A stretch of 64,000 bases of DNA from Breoghania sp. (GTDB lineage: Bacteria > Pseudomonadota > Alphaproteobacteria > Rhizobiales > Stappiaceae), in the NCBI RefSeq assembly GCF_963674635.1, contig NZ_OY771475.1:434001-498000 (forward strand). Reading direction: 5' to 3'. The position numbers were made by a program, and so were the translations under genes. This document shows positions 17,806 through 26,617 of the stretch, one piece after another; position 1 is the stretch's first letter, and every line of letters begins with the position of its first letter. Under the pieces are notes generated by a model. The model searched no databases and was not told the origin of the DNA. It saw only the letters and a program-made list of their open reading frames with translations.

Positions 17806-18672
17806 ATGAGCGCACCGCAGATCAAGGCCTTTTTCGACGAGCCGACAAACACGGTCAGCTATCTCGTCTGGGACCCGCAGACGGACAAGGCGGCGGTGAT
17901 CGATCCGGTTCTCGACTATGATCACAGGTCGGGCAAGGCGTCGACGCGCTCTGCCGATGTCATTCTCGCGCAAGCCGCGGAACTGGGGCTGGAGATCGTC
18001 TGGGTGCTGGAAACCCATGCCCATGCCGATCACCTGTCCGGCGCGCCCTATATCAAGATCAAGACAGGCGCCAAGGTCGCCATCGGCGAGCGCATCCGCG
18101 AAGTACAGAAGATCTTCCGCCCGGTCTTCAACGCAGAGGACGTCTCCGGCGACGGGTCGGAGTTCGATCATCTCTTCAAGGATGGCGAGACCTTCCATAT
18201 CGGGACTGTCGAGGGTGAGGTGATCGCCACGCCCGGACATACGCCCGCCTGCATCTCCTACAGGTTCGGGGATGCGGTTTTTGTTGGCGACACGTTGTTC
18301 ATGCCGGACTTCGGAACCGCGCGGGCAGACTTTCCCGGTGGCGACGCGCGCCAGCTTTACCGCTCCATCCATCGTCTTTTGAGCTTGCCCGGAAATACGC
18401 GGCTCTTCATGTGCCACGATTACAAGGCCCCTGGGCGCGATGAATACGCCTGGGAAACCACTGTTGAGGATGAGCGCGAGCGCAATATCCATGTCGGCGG
18501 TGGCAAGAGCGAGGACGAGTATGTGGCCATGCGCGAGGCGCGCGATGCGACGCTGGCCGCGCCCAACCTTCTGATGCCCTCCATTCAGGTGAACATGCGT
18601 GCGGGCAAGCTTCCGCCCGCGGAAGTGAACGGAGTGAGCTACCTGAAGGTGCCGGTGAAGCTCACCGCCTGA
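17806..18672 (+). CDS. blh: MBL-fold hydrolase, persulfide dioxygenase-like (Blh/ETHE1 type)
   Basis: 288 residues, metallo-beta-lactamase fold. The first metal-binding motif is THAHADHLSG (His71, His73, Asp75, His76), followed by 'TPGHTPAC' and 'FVGDTLFMPD'. This pattern and the loop 'GTARADFPGGDARQLYRS' are characteristic of persulfide dioxygenases, which oxidise glutathione persulfide to sulfite. Start at ATG 17806 has GAGGAGA five bases upstream. It is transcribed divergently from the SqrR/BigR-like repressor, as in known BigR operons. Function is inferred from family and neighbours; no DUF442 domain is fused. Confidence 0.87.
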   Translation: MSAPQIKAFFDEPTNTVSYLVWDPQTDKAAVIDPVLDYDHRSGKASTRSADVILAQAAELGLEIVWVLETHAHADHLSGAPYIKIKTGAKVAIGERIREVQKIFRPVFNAEDVSGDGSEFDHLFKDGETFHIGTVEGEVIATPGHTPACISYRFGDAVFVGDTLFMPDFGTARADFPGGDARQLYRSIHRLLSLPGNTRLFMCHDYKAPGRDEYAWETTVEDERERNIHVGGGKSEDEYVAMREARDATLAAPNLLMPSIQVNMRAGKLPPAEVNGVSYLKVPVKLTA

Positions 18673-18701
18673 GCCGAACCGCTTGCGGTTTGAGAGCCAA
18701 C

Positions 18702-18738
18702 GAGAGGGAGCGTTGCCTTCACCGCCGCTCCCTTTCTC
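18702..18738 (+). terminator. Probable terminator after the persulfide dioxygenase gene
   Basis: Arms GGGAGCG (18706-18712) and CGCTCCC (18726-18732), extended with a bulge by GAGA and TTTCTC. The T-run is short (three T then CTC), so strength is uncertain. Confidence 0.6.
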
Positions 18739-18846
18739 ATAAGTTCCACTACGTAAGCTTTTCCTTGCAGTTCCCGCGCGACTGGGCTTTCCTCTAGCCT
18801 CAAACGGGGCCCGGATACTCGGGCCGGAGGAACGTTCAGAGGACCC

Positions 18847-20781
18847 ATGCTGTCATCGCTCTTGATTGCGAACCGGGGGGAAATTGCCTGCCGGATCATC
18901 CGGACTGCGCGCCGTCTGGGGTTGCGCACCATCGCCGTCTATTCCGAGGCTGACCGGCATGCCCTCCATGTGCGCCTTGCGGATGAGGCTGTGGCCATCG
19001 GCGCGGCCTCGGCGTCCGAATCATATCTGGATGCAGGCAAGATCATCGCCGCCGCGAAGCAGACCGGGGCGGAGGCGATTCACCCCGGCTACGGGTTTCT
19101 GTCTGAAAATGCCGGATTTGCGGAGGCTTGCGCGCAGGCGGGGATCATCTTTGTCGGCCCGCCCGCATCCGCCATTCGCGCGATGGGCCTGAAGGACGGC
19201 GCAAAGGCCCTGATGGAGAAGGCGGGTGTGCCGGTCGTGCCCGGTTATCACGGGGCGCTCGACGATCCGGCCTTCCTCAAGCAGAAGGCCTATGAGATCG
19301 GCTATCCGGTGCTCATCAAGGCGGTCGCGGGCGGTGGCGGAAAGGGCATGCGCCGGGTCGACAAGGTGGTCGATTTCGACGATGCGCTGCAAGCGGCCCA
19401 GCGCGAGGCGCAGAGTGCCTTCGGCGATCCGCGGGTGTTGATCGAGAAATTCGTGAAAAACCCGCGCCATGTGGAGATCCAGGTCTTCGCTGATGGTCAC
19501 GGCAATGCGGTGCATCTGTTCGAGCGTGATTGTTCCGCCCAGCGCCGCCATCAGAAGGTGATCGAGGAAGCGCCCGCTCCCGGTATGAACGATGAGGTTC
19601 GCAAGGCCATGGGCGAGGCGGCCGTCGCCGCTGCGCTCGCCGTCGGCTATGTGGGGGCTGGTACGGTGGAATTCATCGCCGATGGCTCACGCGGTCTGCG
19701 GCCGGACGGCTTCTGGTTCATGGAGATGAACACCCGGCTTCAGGTTGAGCACCCGGTTACCGAACTGGTGACGGGGACCGATCTTGTGGAATGGCAGCTG
19801 CGGGTGGCGTCCGGCGAGAAGCTGCCGATGACTCAGGACGAGCTCGGTCTTGACGGCCATGCTGTGGAAGTGCGCCTTTACGCGGAAGATCCCGATAACG
19901 GCTTCCTGCCGTCGACCGGGCGGCTGGACCTGTTGCGCCTGCCGGAAGGCGAGGGCGTGCGCGTTGATACCGGTGTGGAGCAGGGCGGCGAGGTGTCTCC
20001 CTTCTACGACCCGATGATCGCCAAGGTGATCGCCCTTGGGCCCGACCGGGAGGCAGCCTTCGAGCGCCTTTCGGCAGCCCTTGCGAAGACGGCTGTCGCT
20101 GGTCCGCGCACCAATCTCGCCTTTCTGCGCAAGCTTGTCGATCTGCCCGCCGTGCGCGAAGGCGGCTTCGATACCGGGCTGATCGATCGCGAGATCGAAA
20201 CGCTGACAGGCGGCGCGGTGTCCGATGAAACCGTGGCTCTCGCCGTTTCCATGTTGAGCGCGCCGGACGCCGAGGAGCGGCGTTACCATCCGCAGGGCTG
20301 GTTTGATCCATGGTCCGTCTGTGATGCCTTCCAGCTGTCCGGTGATCGCGAGGTCGGCTTGAGGGTAACGGTCGATGGCGAGGAGCGTGAGGTGCGTCGT
20401 CGCTGGCATAACGGTGTTCCCGTGACGCCGGAGGGGGCAATGGGCGAGGTGGTCCGCATCGAAAACGGTGTTGTGGCGCTGGAAGGGGGACGGGCAGTCA
20501 AGGTGGCTCTCGCCGACAGTCTGTTGCGCGCGGCCGAGGATGAGGGCGGTCATGCGTCCGTCTCGGCCCCCATGCACGGCAAGGTCATTGCGATGCTGAC
20601 TGAGGAGGGGGCGGAGGTCGTTCGCGGCGAACGCCTTTTCATCGTGGAGGCGATGAAAATGGAGCACGCCGTGATCGCGCCGCGCGACGGCCGGGTGGAG
20701 CGGGTCTCCGCGGTTGAGGGAGATCAGGTGGAAGAAGGCGCAGTGATCGTCGTGCTGGAAGAGGTTTCAGCTCCAGCCTGA
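18847..20781 (+). CDS. mccA: Methylcrotonoyl-CoA carboxylase, biotin-containing (alpha) subunit
   Basis: 644 residues. Biotin carboxylase domain (1-450) with the ATP-grasp loop 'KAVAGGGGKGMR' and 'EMNTRLQVEHPVTE', a linker/BT domain, then a C-terminal biotinyl domain with the carrier lysine in 'EAMKMEHAV'. With mccB it carboxylates 3-methylcrotonyl-CoA. Length and the presence of ivd and mccB favour MCC-alpha over propionyl-CoA carboxylase alpha. It starts at ATG 18847, 109 bases after the preceding terminator, so it should have its own promoter. Confidence 0.92.
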   Translation: MLSSLLIANRGEIACRIIRTARRLGLRTIAVYSEADRHALHVRLADEAVAIGAASASESYLDAGKIIAAAKQTGAEAIHPGYGFLSENAGFAEACAQAGIIFVGPPASAIRAMGLKDGAKALMEKAGVPVVPGYHGALDDPAFLKQKAYEIGYPVLIKAVAGGGGKGMRRVDKVVDFDDALQAAQREAQSAFGDPRVLIEKFVKNPRHVEIQVFADGHGNAVHLFERDCSAQRRHQKVIEEAPAPGMNDEVRKAMGEAAVAAALAVGYVGAGTVEFIADGSRGLRPDGFWFMEMNTRLQVEHPVTELVTGTDLVEWQLRVASGEKLPMTQDELGLDGHAVEVRLYAEDPDNGFLPSTGRLDLLRLPEGEGVRVDTGVEQGGEVSPFYDPMIAKVIALGPDREAAFERLSAALAKTAVAGPRTNLAFLRKLVDLPAVREGGFDTGLIDREIETLTGGAVSDETVALAVSMLSAPDAEERRYHPQGWFDPWSVCDAFQLSGDREVGLRVTVDGEEREVRRRWHNGVPVTPEGAMGEVVRIENGVVALEGGRAVKVALADSLLRAAEDEGGHASVSAPMHGKVIAMLTEEGAEVVRGERLFIVEAMKMEHAVIAPRDGRVERVSAVEGDQVEEGAVIVVLEEVSAPA

Positions 20782-20904
20782 TCCGTGGCGGGAGGCGGCG
20801 GCACGGCGATGAATTTCACCTGTCTTTTCGCGTCTGTGCACAATTGTGGCCGCTGTAAATCGTGGCATCTTTGAACCGAGCGCGCGACCTGCTAAAGCAG
20901 GCGC

Positions 20905-21339
20905 ATGACCCTCCACCTCGTAAAGCTCTGTGTCGGCGTCGATTCCGTTGAGGATTTGCAGTCTTGGCTGGACTTCCAGCGGGATGTCGCGCGCGATGAA
21001 GGGCGCGAGTTCGAGCATTCCCATGTTACCCGCATGGTGCCCTCGCGCCGTGACGAGATCCTGCCCGGCGGATCGCTCTACTGGGTGATCAAGGGGATGA
21101 TCCAGGTTCGCTCCCCGCTCATCGACATTCGCCCCTTTACCGACAATGGCGGCGTCAAGCGGTGCGCGCTGGTGCTGGACACCAAGCTGGTGCGCACGGA
21201 AACCCAGCCACGCAGACCCTTCCAGGGATGGCGCTATCTCAAGGCGGAAGACGCGCCACGCGATGCGCGCGCCGTGGCCGATGCCCCCGACATGCCTGCA
21301 AGCATGCGGCGCGAACTGGCCGAGCTGGGGCTTCTCTAA
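20905..21339 (+). CDS. DUF1489 family protein
   Basis: A 144-residue conserved alphaproteobacterial protein. Recognised features are 'LVKLCVGVDSVEDL' at the start, 'HVTRMVPSRRDEIL' and 'SLYWVIKG' in the middle, and 'RPFQGWRYL' near the end. Abundant positively charged residues in the central part suggest nucleic-acid or RNA contact, but no function is known. No signal peptide or membrane span. Its stop lies 15 bases from the stop of the convergent panC gene. Confidence 0.85.
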   Translation: MTLHLVKLCVGVDSVEDLQSWLDFQRDVARDEGREFEHSHVTRMVPSRRDEILPGGSLYWVIKGMIQVRSPLIDIRPFTDNGGVKRCALVLDTKLVRTETQPRRPFQGWRYLKAEDAPRDARAVADAPDMPASMRRELAELGLL

Positions 21340-21354
21340 CGGGGGGCGCGGGGC

Positions 21355-22227
21355 CTAGTCGCCCGCCGTCACGGGCATGTTGTCGATCAGGCGCGTGGAT
21401 CCAAGCCGGGCCGCGACAAGCAGGCGTCGTTCATGCCCGGGCACCGGCGCGCCCAGCGTGGCCGCGTCACACAGCGACAGGTAATCCACCTCAAAACCGC
21501 TGCGCTCCAGCGCCGCGCGGCCATCGGCAAGGGCTGTTTCCTCCGGGGCTCCAGCTTCCAGAGACACGATCACATGCTTGAGCACGGCGGGCAGGCGGGC
21601 CGCCTTCTGGCGCGCGGGGGCGTCGAGATAGGCGTTGCGCGATGACAGGGCGAGGCCGTCCGCCTCGCGCAGGGTCGGGCACCCGATGATCTCGGTCCCG
21701 ATATTCAGATCGCGCGTCATGCGGCGCACGACCAGAAGCTGCTGGTAGTCCTTCTCGCCGAAGACAGCGAAATGCGGGCGGGCGGCCAGAAGCAGCTTCG
21801 CAACGACGGTGGCAACGCCTGAAAAGAAATGCGGGCGGAAGTCGGTCTCAAGGCCCATGGACGGGCCGCCCACGGAAATGCTCGTGGCAAAGCCTTCCGG
21901 ATACATCTGTGCCGCGTTGGGGGCGAAAACGACCTCAACGGCGTGGCCCTTCAGCTTCTCAAGATCCGCTGTCTCGGTGCGAGGATAGGCATCGAAATCC
22001 TCACCGGGGCCGAATTGGGTCGGGTTCACGAAAATCGAAACCACAACAACATCGGCAGCCTTAGCCGCGGCATCGACGAGGGACAGGTGCCCTTCGTGAA
22101 GCGCGCCCATGGTGGGCACCATCGCGATGGTGCGGCCTTGTTGGCGACATGAATCCGACCAAGCCTGAAGTTCGTTGGTCGTTCGAATGACAAGCGGGCT
22201 TGCCTTGGACCTGGCCGGGGCCGTCAC
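21355..22227 (-). CDS. panC: Pantothenate synthetase
   Basis: 290 residues, close to the usual 283. It condenses pantoate and beta-alanine with ATP to make pantothenate, the vitamin B5 precursor of CoA. The nucleotidyltransferase signature is clear: 'PTMGALHEGHLSL' (HxGH), 'NPTQFGPGEDF', 'FGEKDYQQL' and 'SSRNAYL' in place of the KMSKS-like loop. I start at GTG 22227 with GGAGAGAG just upstream; the open frame runs on upstream but those residues do not match the family. Cytoplasmic. panB is not in the window. Confidence 0.93.
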   Translation of the reverse strand: MTAPARSKASPLVIRTTNELQAWSDSCRQQGRTIAMVPTMGALHEGHLSLVDAAAKAADVVVVSIFVNPTQFGPGEDFDAYPRTETADLEKLKGHAVEVVFAPNAAQMYPEGFATSISVGGPSMGLETDFRPHFFSGVATVVAKLLLAARPHFAVFGEKDYQQLLVVRRMTRDLNIGTEIIGCPTLREADGLALSSRNAYLDAPARQKAARLPAVLKHVIVSLEAGAPEETALADGRAALERSGFEVDYLSLCDAATLGAPVPGHERRLLVAARLGSTRLIDNMPVTAGD

Positions 22228-22441
22228 TGGCTCTCTCCGGTTCGTTGAATGGGCACTGTGCAAATTCGCAAAGCGGTCTAGCAGAGCCGTGGGCAGAATG
22301 CACCTGTCTTGCACCGGGCGGACAGGGAATGGCGGGCGGATGATGCGCCCCGCACAGCCTGGCTTGCGAGGCGGGGCGGCACACCCCACACTAGAGGGAG
22401 GATCGCGTGAGCGATCGAAAGCCGTTTCTGTGAGGAGGGGC

Positions 22442-23206
22442 ATGGCCCAAGAAAAAACGCCGACACAACGCCCGCATTCAACCGCGCCTGACAAGGCTGT
22501 AGGCCGGACAGTCGAGCCCACATCTCCCTCAAGCCGTGGGGAAATCGATGCCTTTCTGCAGAAGACCCGCGACCTGGCGGCGGCCAAGCCCGCGCAGACG
22601 GGGCGCGGGCGGCTGGTCTTCGCACTCGATGCGACCATGAGCCGGCAACCGACATGGGATACGGCCTGCGCCATCCAGGGGGACATGTTCGCCACGACCG
22701 CCGCCATTGGCGGGCTGGACGTGCAGCTTGTCTATTTCCGCGGGATGGGGGAGTGCCGGGCGAGCAAATGGGCAAGTGATGCGAACCGGCTTGGCGGCCT
22801 GATGAGCCGGATTTCCTGCCGTGGCGGACACACGCAGATCCGCAAGGTGCTGAACCACACGCTCACGGAAACGCGCCAGCGCAAGGTACAGGCTCTCGTC
22901 TATGTGGGGGACTGCATGGAGGAAAACGCCGACGATCTGTGCGCTCTGGCGGGCGAGTTGGGTATGCTCGGCGTTCCCGTCTTCGTTTTTCAGGAGGGGG
23001 CCGAGCCCACCGCAGAAGCAACTTTCAGGGAAATCGCCCGTCTCACGAACGGGGCATTCTGCCGGTTTTCTTCTGGATCCGCGCAGGAGTTGCGCGACCT
23101 CCTGTCGGCTGTGGCGACCTATGCTGCGGGCGGGCGCGAGGCGCTGGAGGATTTGAGCAGGCGGGGCGGCGCGGGCGCGCGGTTGCTGATCGGCCAGATG
23201 CGCTGA
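22442..23206 (+). CDS. von Willebrand factor A (VWA) domain protein
   Basis: 254 residues. After a low-complexity 60-residue N-terminus comes a VWA domain with a full metal-binding MIDAS: D-x-T-x-S in 'FALDATMSRQ', a Thr in 'CRGGHTQI' and an Asp in 'VYVGDCMEE'. Such domains bind a ligand through a Mg2+ ion. No signal peptide. A GAGGAGGGG site precedes ATG 22442. The next gene, 85 bases on, encodes a membrane J-domain protein; the two probably act together as a protein-assembly or quality-control pair. The target is unknown. Confidence 0.8.
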   Translation: MAQEKTPTQRPHSTAPDKAVGRTVEPTSPSSRGEIDAFLQKTRDLAAAKPAQTGRGRLVFALDATMSRQPTWDTACAIQGDMFATTAAIGGLDVQLVYFRGMGECRASKWASDANRLGGLMSRISCRGGHTQIRKVLNHTLTETRQRKVQALVYVGDCMEENADDLCALAGELGMLGVPVFVFQEGAEPTAEATFREIARLTNGAFCRFSSGSAQELRDLLSAVATYAAGGREALEDLSRRGGAGARLLIGQMR

Positions 23207-23291
23207 GCGGACGCCACGAGCTTAAGGACAGGTGGAAGAAAGTCCCTTCGGGGCCCGCGGCGGTGTGCGGCGGACAAGGACGGAAACACGC

Positions 23292-24020
23292 ATGGTTTTC
23301 TTCATCATTGGCGCGGTGCTCCTGGTGCTGGGTCTCTTTTTCGCCAACAGTTTCCTGCGGGCGGACCCGGCCCGGTTGGCCTATTGGGTGAAGATGGCAG
23401 GGGGCGTGCTGCTGCTTGTCGTGGCTGGCGGGCTGTTTTTTGCCGGGCGCTTCGGCTTTGCGCTTCCGCTGCTGCTGTTCGCTTTCTCGATCTTCGGGTC
23501 AGCGCGTGGCATCCCCGGTTTCGGCCGCACCGCTTCGAAGCCCTCGGGTGGGCAACGTTCCACGGTGCGTTCGGCGATGCTGGAAATGGAACTGGATCAC
23601 GACACCGGAGACTTGCAGGGCCTCGTGATCGCCGGCGAGTATGAAGGGCGCCGTCTGGACGAACTCGACCGGGACGAGACCCTCGCTCTTTGGAGGCTCA
23701 CGGAAAGTGATCCGGAAAGCCGCGCGTTACTCGAAGCTTATCTCGACCGCAGGCATGCCGGATGGCGTGTAGACTTCGAGGCGGATGGAGCACCGGGGCA
23801 TGACAGCCCTGCGGGATCTGGCCCCATGAGCCAGGAGGAGGCCTATCAGGTGCTTGGGCTTGCGCCCGGCGCCAGCGAGGCGGAAGTCCGAGCGGCCCAC
23901 AGACGGCTCATGCTTCGAATGCACCCCGACCAGGGCGGATCTACGTTCCTTGCGGCCAAGATCAACGAGGCCAAGGACAGGCTTCTCAGAAATCATGGTT
24001 CCTCCCATACGCGAAACTAG
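23292..24020 (+). CDS. Membrane-anchored J-domain (DnaJ-like) co-chaperone
   Basis: 242 residues. Three hydrophobic segments lie in the first 85 residues, followed by a charged linker and a C-terminal J domain (about 180-242) with the HPD motif in 'RMHPDQGG'. This order (membrane anchor first, J domain last) recalls mitochondrial Tim14/Pam18 and means a cytoplasmic J domain that should stimulate DnaK at the membrane. ATG 23292 gives a clean first membrane helix. It lies directly after the VWA gene. Client proteins are unknown. Confidence 0.83.
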   Translation: MVFFIIGAVLLVLGLFFANSFLRADPARLAYWVKMAGGVLLLVVAGGLFFAGRFGFALPLLLFAFSIFGSARGIPGFGRTASKPSGGQRSTVRSAMLEMELDHDTGDLQGLVIAGEYEGRRLDELDRDETLALWRLTESDPESRALLEAYLDRRHAGWRVDFEADGAPGHDSPAGSGPMSQEEAYQVLGLAPGASEAEVRAAHRRLMLRMHPDQGGSTFLAAKINEAKDRLLRNHGSSHTRN

Positions 24021-24121
24021 CTGGAGGCTGGAAAGTCTGGGGCGAGGGCATGACAGTTTCGCTCCTGGCTTTCCGAAGTCACGACCGGTGGAGGATACGC
24101 TTCCGCCGGTCGCAGGCGATA

Positions 24122-25714
24122 TTACTGGGTGGCGTAACAGCCGATCTTTGCTTTTTTCAGGGCCTTGCAAGCTGCGACGGCGGCGTCCTGATCAGGAAAG
24201 CCGGCGAAGCGGGCGCGGTATAGAGTTTCTCCCTTGCTCTCGACGGCTTCGGTGAAGGGCTGACGGTTGCGCAGCGTCGTTCCGGCCTTGGCCTGAACCT
24301 TCTCAAGCATGGCGAGCGCACCTTCCTTCGTCGGTGCGGCCGCGATCTGGACGTGCCAGCCTTCCGGGCGCTTGGGCTGTGCGATCTTGGCGACAGGCTT
24401 TGCCAGAGCGAGCGAGGCCGTATGGATCTCGCTGTCGGGCTGGGCGGCGTAACCAAGCGGGGCCGGAGCCGGGGCGGCGACAGATGCTGTCACGACCGGC
24501 GTCCTGCGTTGGGCGATCGGCGCCGGGGGCAGGGACGCAGGTGTTGCCGGCTTGGCGTCTGTGCCCAGCTCGGAGGCCTTTGCGAGGGCATGGGCCCGGG
24601 CAATCACGGTATTGATGGCCTTGGGAGCGGGCAGGACACTCGCCGTTTCGATGGTGGATTCCGGATCGGCATCACCTTCCGCGATGGCGGGGGGGACGAG
24701 ATCATCCACGGTTTCAGGCGCCATGTCGGGGATTTCGTCTTCGGACAGGACCGGGGGCAGCGGCACATTGGCGACCACGATGGGCGCCTGGGGCGCGCTC
24801 TCGGCGAAGAAGGGCTTCTTGTTGGGAAGCGGGGCCTTGCGGGCGATGACGATGGAATCGCGTTTGGGGCCGCGGCTCGCCTTAGGCAGGTACTGGGCGA
24901 TAAGCGTGCGCATCTGCGCATCGCGGGATGCGCCGGTGCGCCCGCCGAAGACAACGGCCACGATGTGGCGTCCGTCCTTGCGGACCGAGGTCACGAGATT
25001 GAAGCCGGAGGCGCGGATGTAGCCGGTCTTGATGCCGTCGACGCCGTTCACCCGGCCCAGCAACCGGTTGTGGTTGCCATAGCGGCGGCCGTTATAGGTG
25101 AAGACGCGCGTGGAGAAGTGCTTGTAGTAGGTCGGGAACCGCTCCTGGATGGCGCGGCCGAGGCGCGCCATATCGGCAGCGGTGGTCCACTGCTGAGAGT
25201 TCGGCAGGCCGGAGGCATTGCGAAACTGGGTGCGGCGCATGCCAAGCCGACGGGCCGTCTTGGTCATACGGCGCGCGAAGGCGGGCTCAGAGCCGGCGAT
25301 GTTCTCCGCAACGGTCGCGGCCACGTCATTGGCGGACTTGGTGACAAGCGCGCCGATCGCGTCCTTGACGGAAATCGTCTGGCCGGGGCGCAGCCCGACC
25401 TTGGAGGGCGGCATTCCGGCGGAATGACGAGACGCCTTCAGGCGCGTGCTCATCGACATGCGCCCCGCCTCCAGCTCCTCGAACAGCACATAGAGCGTCA
25501 TGATCTTGGTGAGGGAGGCCGGGTAACGGCGCGAATTGGCGTGATTGGCGTAGAGCACCTTTCCGGTCTTGGCGTCCACGACGATGCCTGAGTATTTGGA
25601 GTTGGCCGAAGCCTGTGGCGCCATTGAAACGGCAGCGACAGTGGCGATACAGACAATCGCACATGCCCGGATCAGCGTCGAAAGCACAGTGGTTCGACGT
25701 TTGCGACATTGCAT
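24122..25714 (-). CDS. D-alanyl-D-alanine carboxypeptidase with C-terminal SPOR domain
   Basis: 530 residues. Signal peptide (about 1-38), then an S11-type penicillin-binding domain with SLTK at 67-70, SAN at 127-129 and KTG at 229-231, a long Pro/Ala-rich linker, and a SPOR domain from about 452 ('WHVQIAAAPT' to the end). It trims the terminal D-Ala from peptidoglycan stem peptides in the periplasm. The SPOR domain binds denuded glycan and may place it at the septum. Longer than PBP5/6 because of the linker and SPOR domain. It is divergent from the phasin gene. Confidence 0.92.
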   Translation of the reverse strand: MQCRKRRTTVLSTLIRACAIVCIATVAAVSMAPQASANSKYSGIVVDAKTGKVLYANHANSRRYPASLTKIMTLYVLFEELEAGRMSMSTRLKASRHSAGMPPSKVGLRPGQTISVKDAIGALVTKSANDVAATVAENIAGSEPAFARRMTKTARRLGMRRTQFRNASGLPNSQQWTTAADMARLGRAIQERFPTYYKHFSTRVFTYNGRRYGNHNRLLGRVNGVDGIKTGYIRASGFNLVTSVRKDGRHIVAVVFGGRTGASRDAQMRTLIAQYLPKASRGPKRDSIVIARKAPLPNKKPFFAESAPQAPIVVANVPLPPVLSEDEIPDMAPETVDDLVPPAIAEGDADPESTIETASVLPAPKAINTVIARAHALAKASELGTDAKPATPASLPPAPIAQRRTPVVTASVAAPAPAPLGYAAQPDSEIHTASLALAKPVAKIAQPKRPEGWHVQIAAAPTKEGALAMLEKVQAKAGTTLRNRQPFTEAVESKGETLYRARFAGFPDQDAAVAACKALKKAKIGCYATQ

Positions 25715-26001
25715 GATCGAGACAACCCCAATTTACCGACCGGTTTCGCTCTCGGCTTCCGGCTTGAACACATTGACTTTTCGGTATCAAGACGTGTCAG
25801 GGCTGCATGTCGGCCCCTCGCGGATCCTGTCCGGTAACCGTCTTGAACTTCCCTTCGTGACCCTCTTTCGGGGCCCATGCGCAACGACCCTGTCGTTTTC
25901 GCAACATGTATTCAGCATGCCGAAACGCGGTTACGAATCTGTAAAGCCGCATCGAGAAATTATAGGGAAGCGTCTCGCTTCGGGACGACTGTAAAAGATT
26001 T

Positions 26002-26049
26002 TGCAGTGCAATATTCATCCATTGACATTTTTTGTGCAGTGCATATAAT
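26002..26049 (+). promoter_or_regulatory. Consensus sigma70 promoter with two TGC-N3-GCA operator sites
   Basis: -35 TTGACA (26022-26027), a 16-base spacer and -10 TATAAT (26044-26049): both hexamers are perfect. TGCAGTGCA occurs twice, at 26002-26010 upstream of the -35 and at 26035-26043 within the spacer. The copies are 33 bases apart, about three helical turns. Alphaproteobacterial PhaR repressors bind TGC-rich inverted repeats before phasin genes, so I read these as PhaR-type operators. The downstream gene is a phasin, which supports this. Confidence 0.75.
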
Positions 26050-26104
26050 TCCTGGTATTGGTTCTGGTGCCCGGAATTCCCCGGGGGCTTCGTCGTGAGT
26101 GCAA

Positions 26105-26461
26105 ATGAAGATGGGGTTCAACAATATGATTAACGGGTTTGACGAGTTGCAGAAGGCAAGCAAGGACAACATGGATATGGCCACCAAGAGCTTCGGCGCT
26201 GTTTCCAAGGGCCTTCAGGCAATCGCCACGGAATATGCCGACTACTCCAAAAAGTCGATCGAGCAGTCCACCGCCGCCTTTGAAAAGATGATTGCCGCCA
26301 AGTCTCCGGACAAGGCTTTTGAGATTCAGTCCGACTACATGAAAAGCGCCTACGAGAGCATGGTTGGTGAGTTCAACAAGCTCTCGGAGATGTACATGGA
26401 CCTCGGCAAGGAGGCCTACAAGCCCTATGAGGGGCTGGCGGCCAAGGCGTCCGGCAAGTAA
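26105..26461 (+). CDS. Phasin family protein
   Basis: About 119 residues, nearly all helical, with the phasin_2 pattern 'NMDMATKSFGAVSKGLQAIATEYADYSKKS' in split parts and a C-terminal 'KEAYKPYEG'. Phasins coat polyhydroxyalkanoate granules; some small alphaproteobacterial phasins have other surface-coating roles. Several starts are possible (ATG 26105, 26111, 26126); homology would allow 26126, with GGGG nine bases upstream. A consensus promoter with TGC-N3-GCA sites lies just upstream, and an intrinsic terminator 128 bases after the stop. No PHA synthase gene is in the window. Confidence 0.87.
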   Translation: MKMGFNNMINGFDELQKASKDNMDMATKSFGAVSKGLQAIATEYADYSKKSIEQSTAAFEKMIAAKSPDKAFEIQSDYMKSAYESMVGEFNKLSEMYMDLGKEAYKPYEGLAAKASGK

Positions 26462-26588
26462 GGCTGCCATTTCAGGCGGTCCGGAGTTGTCAGGACCGGC
26501 GCGTTCGCCTCTTCCCGCGTCGCGAGCAAGCATCTTGTGTGCTTTGAGTGTCTGAGGCGGTGCAGCTCGCAGATGGCGTGATATTCAG

Positions 26589-26617
26589 AAGGCCCGGCTT
26601 GCCGGGCCTTTTCTTGT
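26589..26617 (+). terminator. Intrinsic terminator after the phasin gene
   Basis: Perfect arms GGCCCGGC (26591-26598) and GCCGGGCC (26601-26608) with a 2-base loop, extended by AA/TT, followed by TTTTCTTG. Confidence 0.88.

Noticed and set aside
24353..25591. 412-residue plus-strand ORF antisense to the carboxypeptidase gene
   Set aside because: Low-complexity Gly/Arg translation and no ribosome-binding site; the minus-strand gene has all three active-site motifs.
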